The notes under the pieces are model-generated. The model did no database searches and was not told the DNA's origin. It saw only the letters and a program-made list of their open reading frames with translations. The translations under genes were made by a program, and so were the position numbers. From an uncultured Prevotellaceae bacterium (GTDB taxonomy: Bacteria > Bacteroidota > Bacteroidia > Bacteroidales > Bacteroidaceae), in contig OMXL01000006.1 in NCBI GenBank assembly GCA_900314985.1, forward strand, positions 28,430 to 92,429: 64,000 nt of DNA, read 5' to 3'. This document shows, one piece after another, positions 43,745-51,410 of the stretch (the stretch's first letter is position 1; every line of letters begins with the position of its first letter).

Positions 43745-44027
43745 TGTGGCCTCGGCTGTGCGGCAGACATATTAAAAATGAAGCGTTGTGCTTCGATCTT
43801 GTGACTTGGAACCTGAGAAATTTCAAATGATAAACAAGACGGAGGTGGCAACGGTTCACGCTGTATAGCGTGGGCTGATTGTATCTATATCTTATTATCA
43901 TCGGTTTTCTCAGGACCGCAAGTCAGGGATGTGGAGACACAGTCCTCGCTTCTTTTGTATGCCTATGAAAAACGACATTATAGTACATCATAACTAACAT
44001 ATAATAACTTTTTAAACATCAATTATT
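43745..44027 (+). ncRNA. Long structured 5' leader of the secreted protein gene
   Basis: About 285 bases of leader separate the promoter from the start codon at 44028, much longer than other leaders here. A nine-base helix is possible between CCTGAGAAA (43812-43820) and TTTCTCAGG (43906-43914), enclosing a perfect hairpin CACGCT-GTAT-AGCGTG (43857-43872); GAAGC/GCTTC pairs earlier. Two very short frames are present but nothing convincing as a gene. It may be a regulatory leader; the ligand or factor is unknown. Confidence 0.45.
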
Positions 44028-46130
44028 ATGAAAAAACTATTACTTAAATCAATGCTCCTGCTATGTGCCCTGATAGTGGGAAGTTCGAGCGTGTGGGCGA
44101 CGGATCCAGTAACCTTAGTCTCTGGTTCTGGCTCAAGTGGTTATGCGATTCCCACAGGTTGGACATCTAGCGGTACAGTTGAAGGTGGTTCATATCTGAA
44201 ATTAGACAACGGAACCATTACTTCTCCTACATTTGCTGCTCATAATTCATTATCTTTCACATATACTGTTGCAACCTTTGGAAGCGGAACTAATCATCCT
44301 TTAACCATTCGCATTCTAAATGCATCAACAGACGCTGTTATTGTCGAGAAAACAACTGCAACCCCCACTTCATCATCTTATATCAGCACAGATTCCCCCA
44401 TTAGCTTAGGCGACATATCGGTTCCTTTCAAAATTCAAATGTATGCACCAACCGGCAAAGGCATCCGTTTGCGTAATTATTCTGTAACAGGAATACCAGC
44501 AAGTTCTGACCCTGCTATTTCCATTAGTGGTAATTCTCTTTCATTTGGCGAAGTTGAAGCATCTGGCAGCAAAGCAATGACATTTTCTGTAACGCCAGCC
44601 AATCTGACTGCAGGTTTGACGTTGTCTGTCAACAATGACAAATACACGGTGTCTCCTACCAGTATTTCAAAGGATGCAACAGGTGCTCAGACTATCACAG
44701 TCACAGCTAACCCAACAACAGTCAATGACAACATGGATGGTAAGATTACTATTAGTGGTGATGATTTTACTGACGATACAGAAGTAACACTCAGTGCTAC
44801 AGTCGTACGAAAGTCCCCAGCTTTGGTCTATGACCCAACATCAGTAACAATCACAAAGGGAGAATCTTTTACTGCTCCTGCTTTCAGCAAGGATGCTGGC
44901 ATTAACTTCTCTTCTATCACTTTCTCTTCGTCTTATAACGATGTTGCAACAGTTTCAAATGAAGGAGTAATAGCCCTTGGAACAAGCACTGGAACTGCAA
45001 TCATTAAGGCAACTTTTGCCCAGACAGATGTATATGCAGCAGGTGAAGCAACATGCAAAATCATCGTTAATCCTGTTGGAGTAACTCCAGAGCCAAGTGC
45101 AACAGGTTATTATGTAAAAGTGACAGCAGTAGATGATTTAGCAGATGGTGACTATTTAATCGTCTACGAAGATGAACAAGTTGCTTTGGACGGAAACTTG
45201 GCAAGTGATAAAGTCGACCAAAAGAGTAATACTGTTGAATATGAATATGATGCCAGTAATAATATCGAGGTATCTTCTGATACTGAAGCTGCAGAGTTTG
45301 AAATAAAAGCTATCACAGGAGGCTATTCAATAAAGAGTAAAACAAATTCCTATTATTTGACCCATACTGGTAGCGGCAATACTTTAAATATAAGTGATGA
45401 TGCCGTGGCTAATGCAATCACTTTCTCTAATGCAGGAAATGCCATTATAAAGATTGGAGATTATAATATCAGATATAATTCGGATTCAGGACAGAAACGT
45501 TTCCGCTATTACACCTCAGCTGCTAACGTCCATCTCTATAAGAAAGTAGCTGGAGCAGCACCTTCAGAAATTGACATCTATGTCAGCGAAGCAGGCTATG
45601 CTACCTATGCTAGCAACTTCGACCTTGATTTCTCTACAAACGGGAACCTGAAGGCTTACATTGCTAAGGAGGTAAGCAGTGAAATCAAAATGGTAGAAGT
45701 TGAGAAGGTTGCAGCAGGAACAGGCGTTCTTCTCCATGCTACCGATGGCGGTGGAAAGGCCTATACAGTTGAGACTACTACTGAGACTACAGCTGATGTA
45801 ACAAGTAACCTGTTCAAGCGTGGTAACGACGAAGCTGTGGCTTACGAGGCAGGCGGAGGAAAGTACAACTACATTCTGAATGTGGTAAACAATCAATTGG
45901 GCTTCTACAAAGCAGCTGGTAAGACAGTTGCCAAGAACCGTGCATATCTGCAGACTTCGATTGCAGCTTCTCGTATCGACATGAACTTCGATGAAGAGGT
46001 AACTGGTATCAAACTGGTTGAGACTTCAAAGTCAAATAATGAGGGTTATTACAACCTCGCTGGTCAGCGTGTAGCTCAGCCTACCAATGGCCTGTATATT
46101 ATGAATGGTCGCAAAGTTATCATTAAATAA
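44028..46130 (+). CDS. Large secreted multi-domain beta protein
   Basis: 700 residues. The signal peptide ends near VWAT (about residue 25). Then come a Ser/Thr-rich beta domain to about 155, a BACON-like or immunoglobulin-like domain (ISISGNSLSFGEVEASGSK..., about 163-265), a second Ig-like domain (VYDPTSVTITKG..., about 270-345), a region with ricin-like YYLTHTGSGNTLN, and a C-terminal tail GYYNLAGQRVAQPTNGLYIMNGRKVIIK. The tail resembles the exported-protein tails of Prevotella. No catalytic motif is evident, so an adhesive or structural surface role is inferred. The base composition is AT-richer than neighbouring housekeeping genes. Confidence 0.8.
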   Translation: MKKLLLKSMLLLCALIVGSSSVWATDPVTLVSGSGSSGYAIPTGWTSSGTVEGGSYLKLDNGTITSPTFAAHNSLSFTYTVATFGSGTNHPLTIRILNASTDAVIVEKTTATPTSSSYISTDSPISLGDISVPFKIQMYAPTGKGIRLRNYSVTGIPASSDPAISISGNSLSFGEVEASGSKAMTFSVTPANLTAGLTLSVNNDKYTVSPTSISKDATGAQTITVTANPTTVNDNMDGKITISGDDFTDDTEVTLSATVVRKSPALVYDPTSVTITKGESFTAPAFSKDAGINFSSITFSSSYNDVATVSNEGVIALGTSTGTAIIKATFAQTDVYAAGEATCKIIVNPVGVTPEPSATGYYVKVTAVDDLADGDYLIVYEDEQVALDGNLASDKVDQKSNTVEYEYDASNNIEVSSDTEAAEFEIKAITGGYSIKSKTNSYYLTHTGSGNTLNISDDAVANAITFSNAGNAIIKIGDYNIRYNSDSGQKRFRYYTSAANVHLYKKVAGAAPSEIDIYVSEAGYATYASNFDLDFSTNGNLKAYIAKEVSSEIKMVEVEKVAAGTGVLLHATDGGGKAYTVETTTETTADVTSNLFKRGNDEAVAYEAGGGKYNYILNVVNNQLGFYKAAGKTVAKNRAYLQTSIAASRIDMNFDEEVTGIKLVETSKSNNEGYYNLAGQRVAQPTNGLYIMNGRKVIIK

Positions 46131-46168
46131 TTAATGACTAATTAATGATCAATTAATGGTAATTAATG
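46129..46168. repeat. AATTAATG array after the secreted protein
   Basis: Four copies of AATTAATG with 2-3 base spacers (ACT, ATC, GT) begin in the stop codon of the secreted protein gene and fill most of the gap before the 57-residue gene. Confidence 0.85.
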
Positions 46169-46191
46169 TTGAACTATAAAATAGAACGATT

Positions 46192-46365
46192 ATGAAAAAG
46201 ACATATATTACTCCTTCAATGGAGACAATTAAAATAGAATTGCAACACATGATTGCCGTTTCTTCGACAGGTATCAATTTAACTGACGAAATAATTGATG
46301 CCCAAGATGAAGATGCCGTATCAGACGGTATGAGCCGTGGTTTCGACTGGTTCGACGAAGATTAA
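46192..46365 (+). CDS. 57-residue protein of the MKKxYxxP type
   Basis: A complete short frame (ATG 46192, TAA 46363-46365). It begins MKKTYITPSMETIKIELQHM, then a small hydrophobic turn (IAVSSTGINL) and a very acidic C-terminal third with DEDAVSDGMSRGFDWFDED. There is no membrane segment. Small proteins with an MKKxYxxPxxExxxxE start are familiar as hypothetical genes in Prevotella and Bacteroides, but I know no established function. It lies 62 bases after a large secreted protein and before several hairpins, in the same orientation, so it may share that transcript. Confidence 0.7.
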   Translation: MKKTYITPSMETIKIELQHMIAVSSTGINLTDEIIDAQDEDAVSDGMSRGFDWFDED

Positions 46366-46374
46366 GACTCTATC

Positions 46375-46408
46375 AGCCTCACAGGAGCCTCTGTGCTCTT
46401 GTGGGGCT
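46375..46408 (+). terminator. Hairpin after the 57-residue gene
   Basis: AGCCTCACA (46375-46383) pairs with TGTGGGGCT (46400-46408) with one wobble; an inner CACAG/CTGTG pairing is an alternative. It is followed by TCTAAG, so it is a weak terminator or processing hairpin. Confidence 0.45.
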
Positions 46409-46416
46409 TCTAAGAA

Positions 46417-46505
46417 ATACACTATTTCCCGGTAACTGTAAGGGAAGTGTGGTAGTAATATATAGGGACATCCAACCACGGCACCGTGAGGTACGCAGGG
46501 TCCCA
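46417..46505 (+). ncRNA. Candidate structured RNA
   Basis: Two adjacent folds are possible. ACAC..TTCCC (from 46419) pairs with GGGAAGTGT (46442-46450). GGGAC (46465-46469) pairs with GTCCC (46500-46504), enclosing CACG-GCAC-CGTG (46477-46488). No reading frame runs through it. It ends shortly before an AAACTTAA-GTTA-TTAAGTTT hairpin (46525-46544) and a strong terminator. This is a manual fold without support from alignment. Confidence 0.35.
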
Positions 46506-46558
46506 GTTTAATATTATAGTTAGTAAACTTAAGTTATTAAGTTTAAGTTTTTTAAGCG

Positions 46559-46593
46559 CACTCCGCCATCGCGATGATGGTGGGGTGTTTTTT
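46559..46593 (+). terminator. Strong rho-independent terminator
   Basis: CACTCCGCCATC (46559-46570) pairs with GATGGTGGGGTG (46576-46587) with two G-U wobbles valid on the plus strand, followed directly by six Ts. It closes the secreted-protein transcription unit. Confidence 0.85.
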
Positions 46594-46645
46594 ATCGACA
46601 TTATTAGGGCAAATGCACACGAGGGACTTCCCCCATACAGTCATT

Positions 46646-46682
46646 AAGGGCTTGCTTCACACCCAGAAGCAAGCCCTTGATT
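46646..46682. terminator. Perfect 13-bp hairpin between convergent units
   Basis: AAGGGCTTGCTTC (46646-46658) and GAAGCAAGCCCTT (46666-46678) form a perfect stem with a seven-base loop, followed by GATTTT on the plus strand. It lies between the plus-strand secreted-protein unit and the minus-strand esterase unit. Confidence 0.65.
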
Positions 46683-46736
46683 TTACCATGAAATAAGAAC
46701 ATCTGTGAAAAGTATCCGCCCCGTTTATCCTCTCAT

Positions 46737-47144
46737 TTAGCCACCGTTCGAAAGGCGTAAGCCTTGAACCGTCACCTTTGTGGTATGGCCGATGGCACAG
46801 ATGGTTTCAGCCAGGCGGTTAAGGTAATGGAATTTCTCGTAGTCGCTAGTAAAGGTGGGCATATCCTCGGGCCAAGGAGCGAGGATGAGCAGCGTACCAT
46901 AGGCGCAGGCTTCAAAGCGGCTGCGCTCGGGTTTCCAATATTGCCCAATGGGGTCAGCCTGTACATGTATCAGGCGCAACCGCTGTTCCAAGGCCATCTT
47001 TTTGGTGCGCTTCTCGCATTCAGAGATGCCTGGGGTCACCAGCACGTCGCCGCTATTGTCGGCAACCACCATGGTCACCTCGTAAGTCCCAGGCACCGCA
47101 TAGTCGTGCCCAAACATTCGTCGAGTCTGGCAACTATTGTTCAT
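46737..47144 (-). pseudogene. Internally deleted REP-associated transposase relic
   Basis: 135 residues. The beginning (MFGHDYAVPGTYEVTMVV) resembles the N-terminus of REP-associated Y1 transposases of Bacteroidales (HDYxxPGxYMVT). The rest (DVLVTPGISECEKR...RFEACAYGTLLILAPWP...LNRLAETICA) resembles the C-terminal end of the same proteins. The central domain with the HUH motif and catalytic Tyr is absent, so the two ends appear joined by an in-frame deletion. It lies 6 bases after the esterase gene. The family match is from memory of the motif order, so confidence is moderate. Confidence 0.45.
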
Positions 47145-47150
47145 CTTACT

Positions 47151-48662
47151 TTAGAACGGGAAGCCCTGGGGACGGGGAGCAATCTCGGGGTCGCCATAGA
47201 CGGAGGCCTCGGCATCCTTGTCGTTCAGCTTGAACACCATGAACTTGGGGTTCTTCTCGGTGCAGGGTTTCCATGCCCCACCCTTCGGACCGTTGGGGTC
47301 GCTATACTTGACGAAGTTGGTCCATGCGGTGAGCATCTTCTCGGAGAGGTCCCAGTCGCCCTTGGTCCAAGGACGCCAGCAGTGCTTCAGGCTCTTGAAG
47401 ACGAACCAGAGGTCGGAGGAGTGGAAGGCACCCTTCAGACGCTGGGTGACCTCAGGATGAGAGCCATCGTCGGGCAGAGGACGGGCAAACTCGTAGGCCC
47501 AGGCCTTGCCGCCCTTCTCAGCGCGAACCTTGCAGAACTCGGCGATGTTGGGAGCCATGTTACCCATATCGTTCAGCGTGAAGCCAATCATATAAGGAAC
47601 ATCGGCCAGCGTGCCACCACGGGTAGCATCGTCGAAGCTCTTCTCGCTGACATAACCGTCAATCATGGGCATGAAGGGCAGACCGCGGAACATAGCAGCC
47701 ATGGGGCCACCACCCTGCTGTCCGTCGCTGTTAATCTGGTGGTAGAGGGTGTTGAGGGCGAAGATAGTCTCGGTAGAGGCTGCGCGCATCTTCTGCAAGT
47801 CGGTCAGACCAGCCCAGTCGAACACCTTCTTGGCTCTGGCCTCAGCGTCAGCAAAAGAGCCACCGCTATAACGGCCACCCATGGGATTGCCGTTGGCATC
47901 GGGGATGCTCAAGCCCTGAGCACTCATGATGACAGCCTTGTGGAACAGACCACGAGCCAAGGGACTCTCGCACAGCGTGCGTACGCTGCCACCACCGGCA
48001 CTCTGGCCGAAGATGGTCACGTTGTCAGGGTCGCCACCAAACTGGGCGATATTCTTCTTGATCCACTTCAGTGCCTCTATCTGGTCGAGGATGCCGTAGT
48101 TGCCGCTGACGTGGTGAGGACTCTCAGCAGAAAGCGCTGGGTGAACGAGGAAGCCGAAGACGCCCAGACGGTAGTTGATGGTGACGAGCACCACGTCCTT
48201 GGCACCCCACTCCTGTCCGTCGAACTCAGGCTCAGAGCCGAAGCCCTCGCGATAGCCACCGCCATGAATCCACAGGGCTACGGGCAGCTTCTTATTAGCC
48301 TGTCCGGGAGCCTTGGTCCATACATTCAGATAAAGACAGTCCTCGCTGAAGGCTGCCTCCTTGCCATAGCCCCACTCGGTGTAGTAGCCACCCGTGTACT
48401 GGATGGCCTGATAGCTGGGGCGACCAAAGGTGTCGCAAATCTTCACGCCCTTCCAAGGCTGGACGGGCTGTGGTTCCTTCCAACGGTTCTCGCGGATGGG
48501 AGGCGCAGCATAGGGAATGCCACGATAGACAAACACGTCGGGATGGTCGTCAGCCAGTACACCTTGTACCTGACCACCTTCAATTGTTAACACGGGATTT
48601 TTGTCACCTGCTTGCGCAGATAGTGCTGCCATAAGCAGTAGCGGTAAGAATAGTTTCTTCAT
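47151..48662 (-). CDS. Secreted type-B carboxylesterase
   Basis: 503 residues with a signal peptide ending near AQAG (about residue 19). The alpha/beta-hydrolase motifs are those of carboxylesterase type B: FVYRGIPYAAPP, EDCLYLNVWTK, WIHGGGYREG (oxyanion hole), and the nucleophile elbow FGQSAGGGSVRTL. The catalytic His is likely in the SSDLWFVFKSLKHCW region. The length is normal. It would hydrolyse ester bonds, possibly acyl groups on plant polysaccharides or small esters, in the periplasm; the substrate is inferred. Confidence 0.92.
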   Translation of the reverse strand: MKKLFLPLLLMAALSAQAGDKNPVLTIEGGQVQGVLADDHPDVFVYRGIPYAAPPIRENRWKEPQPVQPWKGVKICDTFGRPSYQAIQYTGGYYTEWGYGKEAAFSEDCLYLNVWTKAPGQANKKLPVALWIHGGGYREGFGSEPEFDGQEWGAKDVVLVTINYRLGVFGFLVHPALSAESPHHVSGNYGILDQIEALKWIKKNIAQFGGDPDNVTIFGQSAGGGSVRTLCESPLARGLFHKAVIMSAQGLSIPDANGNPMGGRYSGGSFADAEARAKKVFDWAGLTDLQKMRAASTETIFALNTLYHQINSDGQQGGGPMAAMFRGLPFMPMIDGYVSEKSFDDATRGGTLADVPYMIGFTLNDMGNMAPNIAEFCKVRAEKGGKAWAYEFARPLPDDGSHPEVTQRLKGAFHSSDLWFVFKSLKHCWRPWTKGDWDLSEKMLTAWTNFVKYSDPNGPKGGAWKPCTEKNPKFMVFKLNDKDAEASVYGDPEIAPRPQGFPF

Positions 48663-48690
48663 AATAGGTCGTTTGGTTAATTGTATGCTG

Positions 48691-48698
48691 CAAAGGTA
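48691..48698 (-). promoter_or_regulatory. -7 element of the carboxylesterase gene
   Basis: Minus-strand TACCTTTG (48698-48691), 29 bases upstream of the start codon at 48662. The -33 element is not clear. Confidence 0.6.
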
Positions 48699-48737
48699 AG
48701 CATGTTTTTTCTATTTCGTGACAAGAAAAGAGATAAA

Positions 48738-48784
48738 AAAGCATAAAAAAAAACTACAGCCAATACAAAGGTGTATCAGCTGTA
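48738..48784 (-). terminator. Terminator after ilvC, shared hairpin word
   Basis: Minus-strand TACAGCTGATAC (48784-48773) pairs with GTATTGGCTGTA (48766-48755) over 12 bp with two wobbles, followed by a run of nine Ts. On the plus strand the wobble positions become mismatches, so it works for ilvC. The arms match the hairpins at 39603 and 61443. Confidence 0.8.
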
Positions 48785-48821
48785 GAGAATGGTAGTCGTC
48801 AAAAAATATCCGAGCCCCTGA

Positions 48822-49871
48822 TTAGTCTTCCTGATATTCAGGACGCAACTTGCGAACAGTCTCGCCAGCACGCCACATCTCCTGGTTGCGCATAGCCTCC
48901 AACTCCTTCTCCAAGCCAGCACGATAGTCGGGCTTAGAGTTGGCGTCGATAGAGATCTGTGCCTCGTTACCAGTCTTTACAGACAGATAGAGCCACTGCA
49001 TGACGGGCTTGATAGCGTCGTGGAAACGGGGAGCCCAGTCGAGGGCACCACGCTGAGCGGTGGTAGAGCAGTTAGCGTACATCCAGTCCATACCCTTAGC
49101 ACCAAACAACGGGCCAAGGCTCTGGGTGAGCTCCTCAACAGTCTCGTTGAAGGCCTCAGAAGGTGTGTGGCCATTCTCACGCAGCACCTCGTACTGAGCG
49201 AGCAACAGGCCCTGGATAGCACCCATCAGCGAACCACGCTCGCCAGTGAGGTCAGAGGTGGCCTCGCGCTGGAAAGTGGTCTCGAACATATAACCTGCTC
49301 CGATACCGATACCAAAGGCCAGTGTCTTCTCCTTGGCCTTACCCGAAGCGTCCTGGTAAACGGCATAAGAACAGTTCAAGCCACGACCCTCGCAGAACAT
49401 GGTGCGAAGAGACGTACCACTACCCTTAGGAGCCACCATGATGACATCGACATCCTTGGGAGGAACAACACCAGTGCGGTCGCTCCAGTTGATAGCGAAA
49501 CCATGAGAGTAGTACAGCGTCTTGCCAGGCTTGAGATATTGTTTGATGGTAGGCCATACCTGAATCTGACCAGCGTCAGAGAGCAACATGCAGAGGATGG
49601 TACCCTTCTCAGCGGCCTCCTCGATAGAGAAGAGCGTCTTGCCAGGTACCCAACCGTCGGCAACAGCCTTCTCGTAGGTCTTGCCCTGACGCTGACCGAC
49701 GATAACGTTGAAGCCATTGTCGCGCAGGTTGCAGGCCTGACCAGGGCCCTGAATACCGTAGCCGATGACTGCGATAACTTCATCCTTTAATACTTCACGT
49801 GCTTTCTCGAGTGAGAACTCCTTGCTGGTGACAACAGTCTCGATGACACCACCAAAATTCATTTCTGCCAT
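48822..49871 (-). CDS. ilvC: Ketol-acid reductoisomerase
   Basis: 349 residues. The NADPH loop is VIAVIGYGIQGPGQACNLRDNG with VGQRQG, then YSHGFAINW, VAPKGSGTSLRTMF, and the metal-binding region with FQREATSDLTGERGSLMGAIQGLLLAQYEVL and NETVEELTQSL. It is the short (class I-like) type. It catalyses the second common step of valine and isoleucine synthesis. It lies downstream of ilvD-ilvB-ilvN and the thioesterase but has its own promoter and a 125-base leader. Confidence 0.97.
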   Translation of the reverse strand: MAEMNFGGVIETVVTSKEFSLEKAREVLKDEVIAVIGYGIQGPGQACNLRDNGFNVIVGQRQGKTYEKAVADGWVPGKTLFSIEEAAEKGTILCMLLSDAGQIQVWPTIKQYLKPGKTLYYSHGFAINWSDRTGVVPPKDVDVIMVAPKGSGTSLRTMFCEGRGLNCSYAVYQDASGKAKEKTLAFGIGIGAGYMFETTFQREATSDLTGERGSLMGAIQGLLLAQYEVLRENGHTPSEAFNETVEELTQSLGPLFGAKGMDWMYANCSTTAQRGALDWAPRFHDAIKPVMQWLYLSVKTGNEAQISIDANSKPDYRAGLEKELEAMRNQEMWRAGETVRKLRPEYQED

Positions 49872-49995
49872 AATTGTTTTATGTTTTAATGTTATACTTA
49901 TCTCTGTGTACCATGCCAGCCCTGCACGAGAGCCGTCGTCTTAACGGTCCACTCCCACCCTGACACGAGGGTGCGACGAGAGACTTAACTAATAA
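49872..49995 (-). promoter_or_regulatory. Structured ilvC leader with a possible leader peptide
   Basis: The minus-strand leader contains a perfect hairpin CACCCT-CGTGTC-AGGGTG (49973-49956), a second small stem CCGT/ACGG, and a 22-codon frame starting GTG at 49966 and ending TAA at 49898. It would read MSGWEWTVKTTALVQGWHG and then TQR. The frame has few Val/Leu/Ile codons for a classical attenuator, so control by structure or by another signal is possible. Confidence 0.45.
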
Positions 49996-50004
49996 AATCA
50001 GCTG

Positions 50005-50036
50005 CAAAGATAGCAATTTGTAAGCAAACGGCCAAA
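50005..50036 (-). promoter_or_regulatory. Promoter of ilvC
   Basis: Minus-strand TTTG (50036-50033), 20 bases, then TATCTTTG (50012-50005). It lies about 15 bases beyond the thioesterase stop codon and drives a leader of about 125 bases. Confidence 0.75.
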
Positions 50037-50049
50037 TTTTCTTTCAAAT

Positions 50050-50790
50050 TTATACAAATTTTACCTTACTTCTGCAACATTCGACACCATCATCCTTAGA
50101 TATTCGCACACAGAACTCACCATCAGCCGTCTCCTCACGATAGAACGAGAGCTTGTCGCCAGCATGCGCCTCAGCCACGTAGGCTATCTCGAAGCGCTGG
50201 ATGCGATGCTCCTTGTACCAATCTATTGGCCACAGGTCGAGAACGTGCTCGATGTACTTGACGCTATTGATGTGTCCGTTGATGTCTACATCATTATAAT
50301 AGGTGTCGATGGTGCGCACCAGCTGGGCCTGGTCCGACATCTTCACGCGCCCGCCCTTGTCGATGGGACAGGGCTTGTCGCTGACAATCCAGTCGTTGAT
50401 GGCACCATTGTCGATGCTGAAGATATCTGTGGGCTGGCGTGTCTCGGTGTCTATCATGGCCCAGATAGAGCGGCCGTAGCCGTAAGTGTGGCCATCGTTT
50501 CCGACGACGGCAAAATTACGGCTGGTAAAGAAGCGCATAGCACTCTCTACCCACGTCTCTACATTAAATTTCGTATATTGCTGGGGCATCTCCGTCATCT
50601 CGATGGCCAGGCGCGACAGCACCCACGAGCGCTGGATGGTCATGAGGTACTTCATGCCGAAACCACGCGCCGAGCTGTGGAAATCGGCAGCATTGAGCAT
50701 GTGGTTGCCCAAATGTCCCATAAACAGCCGACCCGAGAAGTCACAATGGAACGGCTCTGCCAAAAATTCGTAACGTCCAATCTTATCCAT
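50050..50790 (-). CDS. Acyl-ACP thioesterase
   Basis: 246 residues from ATG 50790; the longer frame starts with GTG inside a heptamer array and is less likely. It has two hot-dog domains of the FatA/FatB type: YEFLAEPFHCDFSGRLFMGHLGNHML and SSARGFGMKYL at the front, then the second domain with TYYNDVDINGHINSVKYIEHVLD (NDVDxNGHxN motif). It releases fatty acids from acyl carrier protein in the cytosol. Its place between ilvN and ilvC suggests a link to branched-chain metabolism. Confidence 0.9.
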   Translation of the reverse strand: MDKIGRYEFLAEPFHCDFSGRLFMGHLGNHMLNAADFHSSARGFGMKYLMTIQRSWVLSRLAIEMTEMPQQYTKFNVETWVESAMRFFTSRNFAVVGNDGHTYGYGRSIWAMIDTETRQPTDIFSIDNGAINDWIVSDKPCPIDKGGRVKMSDQAQLVRTIDTYYNDVDINGHINSVKYIEHVLDLWPIDWYKEHRIQRFEIAYVAEAHAGDKLSFYREETADGEFCVRISKDDGVECCRSKVKFV

Positions 50791-50797
50791 GATCCTA

Positions 50798-50818
50798 TTC
50801 ACTTTTCATTATTCACTA
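50798..50818. repeat. Heptamer array at the ilvN-thioesterase junction
   Basis: TTCACTT, TTCATTA, TTCACTA. On the minus strand the array supplies the last codons and stop of ilvN. Confidence 0.75.
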
Positions 50819-51369
50819 GGACGCAGTCCGCTTCTCTCCCGTTGTTCCAGGAACTCGCTGACCTGCTCCTGCGTGCCACGAGTCACAGCAATACGACCTG
50901 AACGCGTATATTGCAGCACGCAACCAAACTCGTCGAGGGCACGATATAGCGAGATGATGTCGTCGGTGACACCATATTTCATCACGATGACGTAGGTGGG
51001 GTTCACCTCCGTGATGCTGGCCTCAAACTTACGAATGGTGCGCGAAATCTCAGAATTCTTCATCACCAGTTCGGTAGCCAGCTTATACAAGCCCGTCTCA
51101 CGGATAAACAGCTGGTCGTCAGTGAAATAGTTGGCCTTGACAACATCGATCTTCTTCTCTATCTGACGTGTAATCTTGACGATCTGGTCTTCGTCGCTCC
51201 ACGCCGTGATGGTGTATTTGTGTACACCCTCAATCGAGGATGCCGACACGTTCAGACTCTCGATATTGACCTGACGACGGGTAAACACAGCGGTAATCTG
51301 GTTCAAGATACCAGCCACGTTCTCCGAATAGACCAACAGGGTATATAGTTTCTTTTTATTCTCTTCCAT
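50809..51369 (-). CDS. ilvN: Acetolactate synthase small (regulatory) subunit
   Basis: 186 residues. The N-terminal ACT domain is recognisable (LYTLLVYSENVAGILNQITAVFTRRQVNIESLNVS). A C-terminal domain follows that probably contacts the catalytic subunit. It confers valine feedback and stabilises IlvB, encoded just upstream. The stop codon lies in a heptamer array. The length is normal. Confidence 0.93.
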   Translation of the reverse strand: MEENKKKLYTLLVYSENVAGILNQITAVFTRRQVNIESLNVSASSIEGVHKYTITAWSDEDQIVKITRQIEKKIDVVKANYFTDDQLFIRETGLYKLATELVMKNSEISRTIRKFEASITEVNPTYVIVMKYGVTDDIISLYRALDEFGCVLQYTRSGRIAVTRGTQEQVSEFLEQRERSGLRPSE

Positions 51370-51372
51370 AAC

Positions 51373-51400
51373 TTATCACTATTCACTTTTCACTATTCAC
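51373..51400. repeat. Heptamer array between ilvB and ilvN
   Basis: TTATCAC, TATTCAC, TTTTCAC, TATTCAC. It fills most of the 41-base gap and uses the same word as the array at 50798, 570 bases away. Confidence 0.8.
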
Positions 51401-51410
51401 TAGCGAAGCG

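Noticed and set aside
46764-48590. A 608-codon open frame on the plus strand
   Set aside because: It is antisense to the carboxylesterase and transposase relic, has no recognisable domain, and its sequence has the Leu/His/Val bias of an antisense frame over a codon-biased gene.
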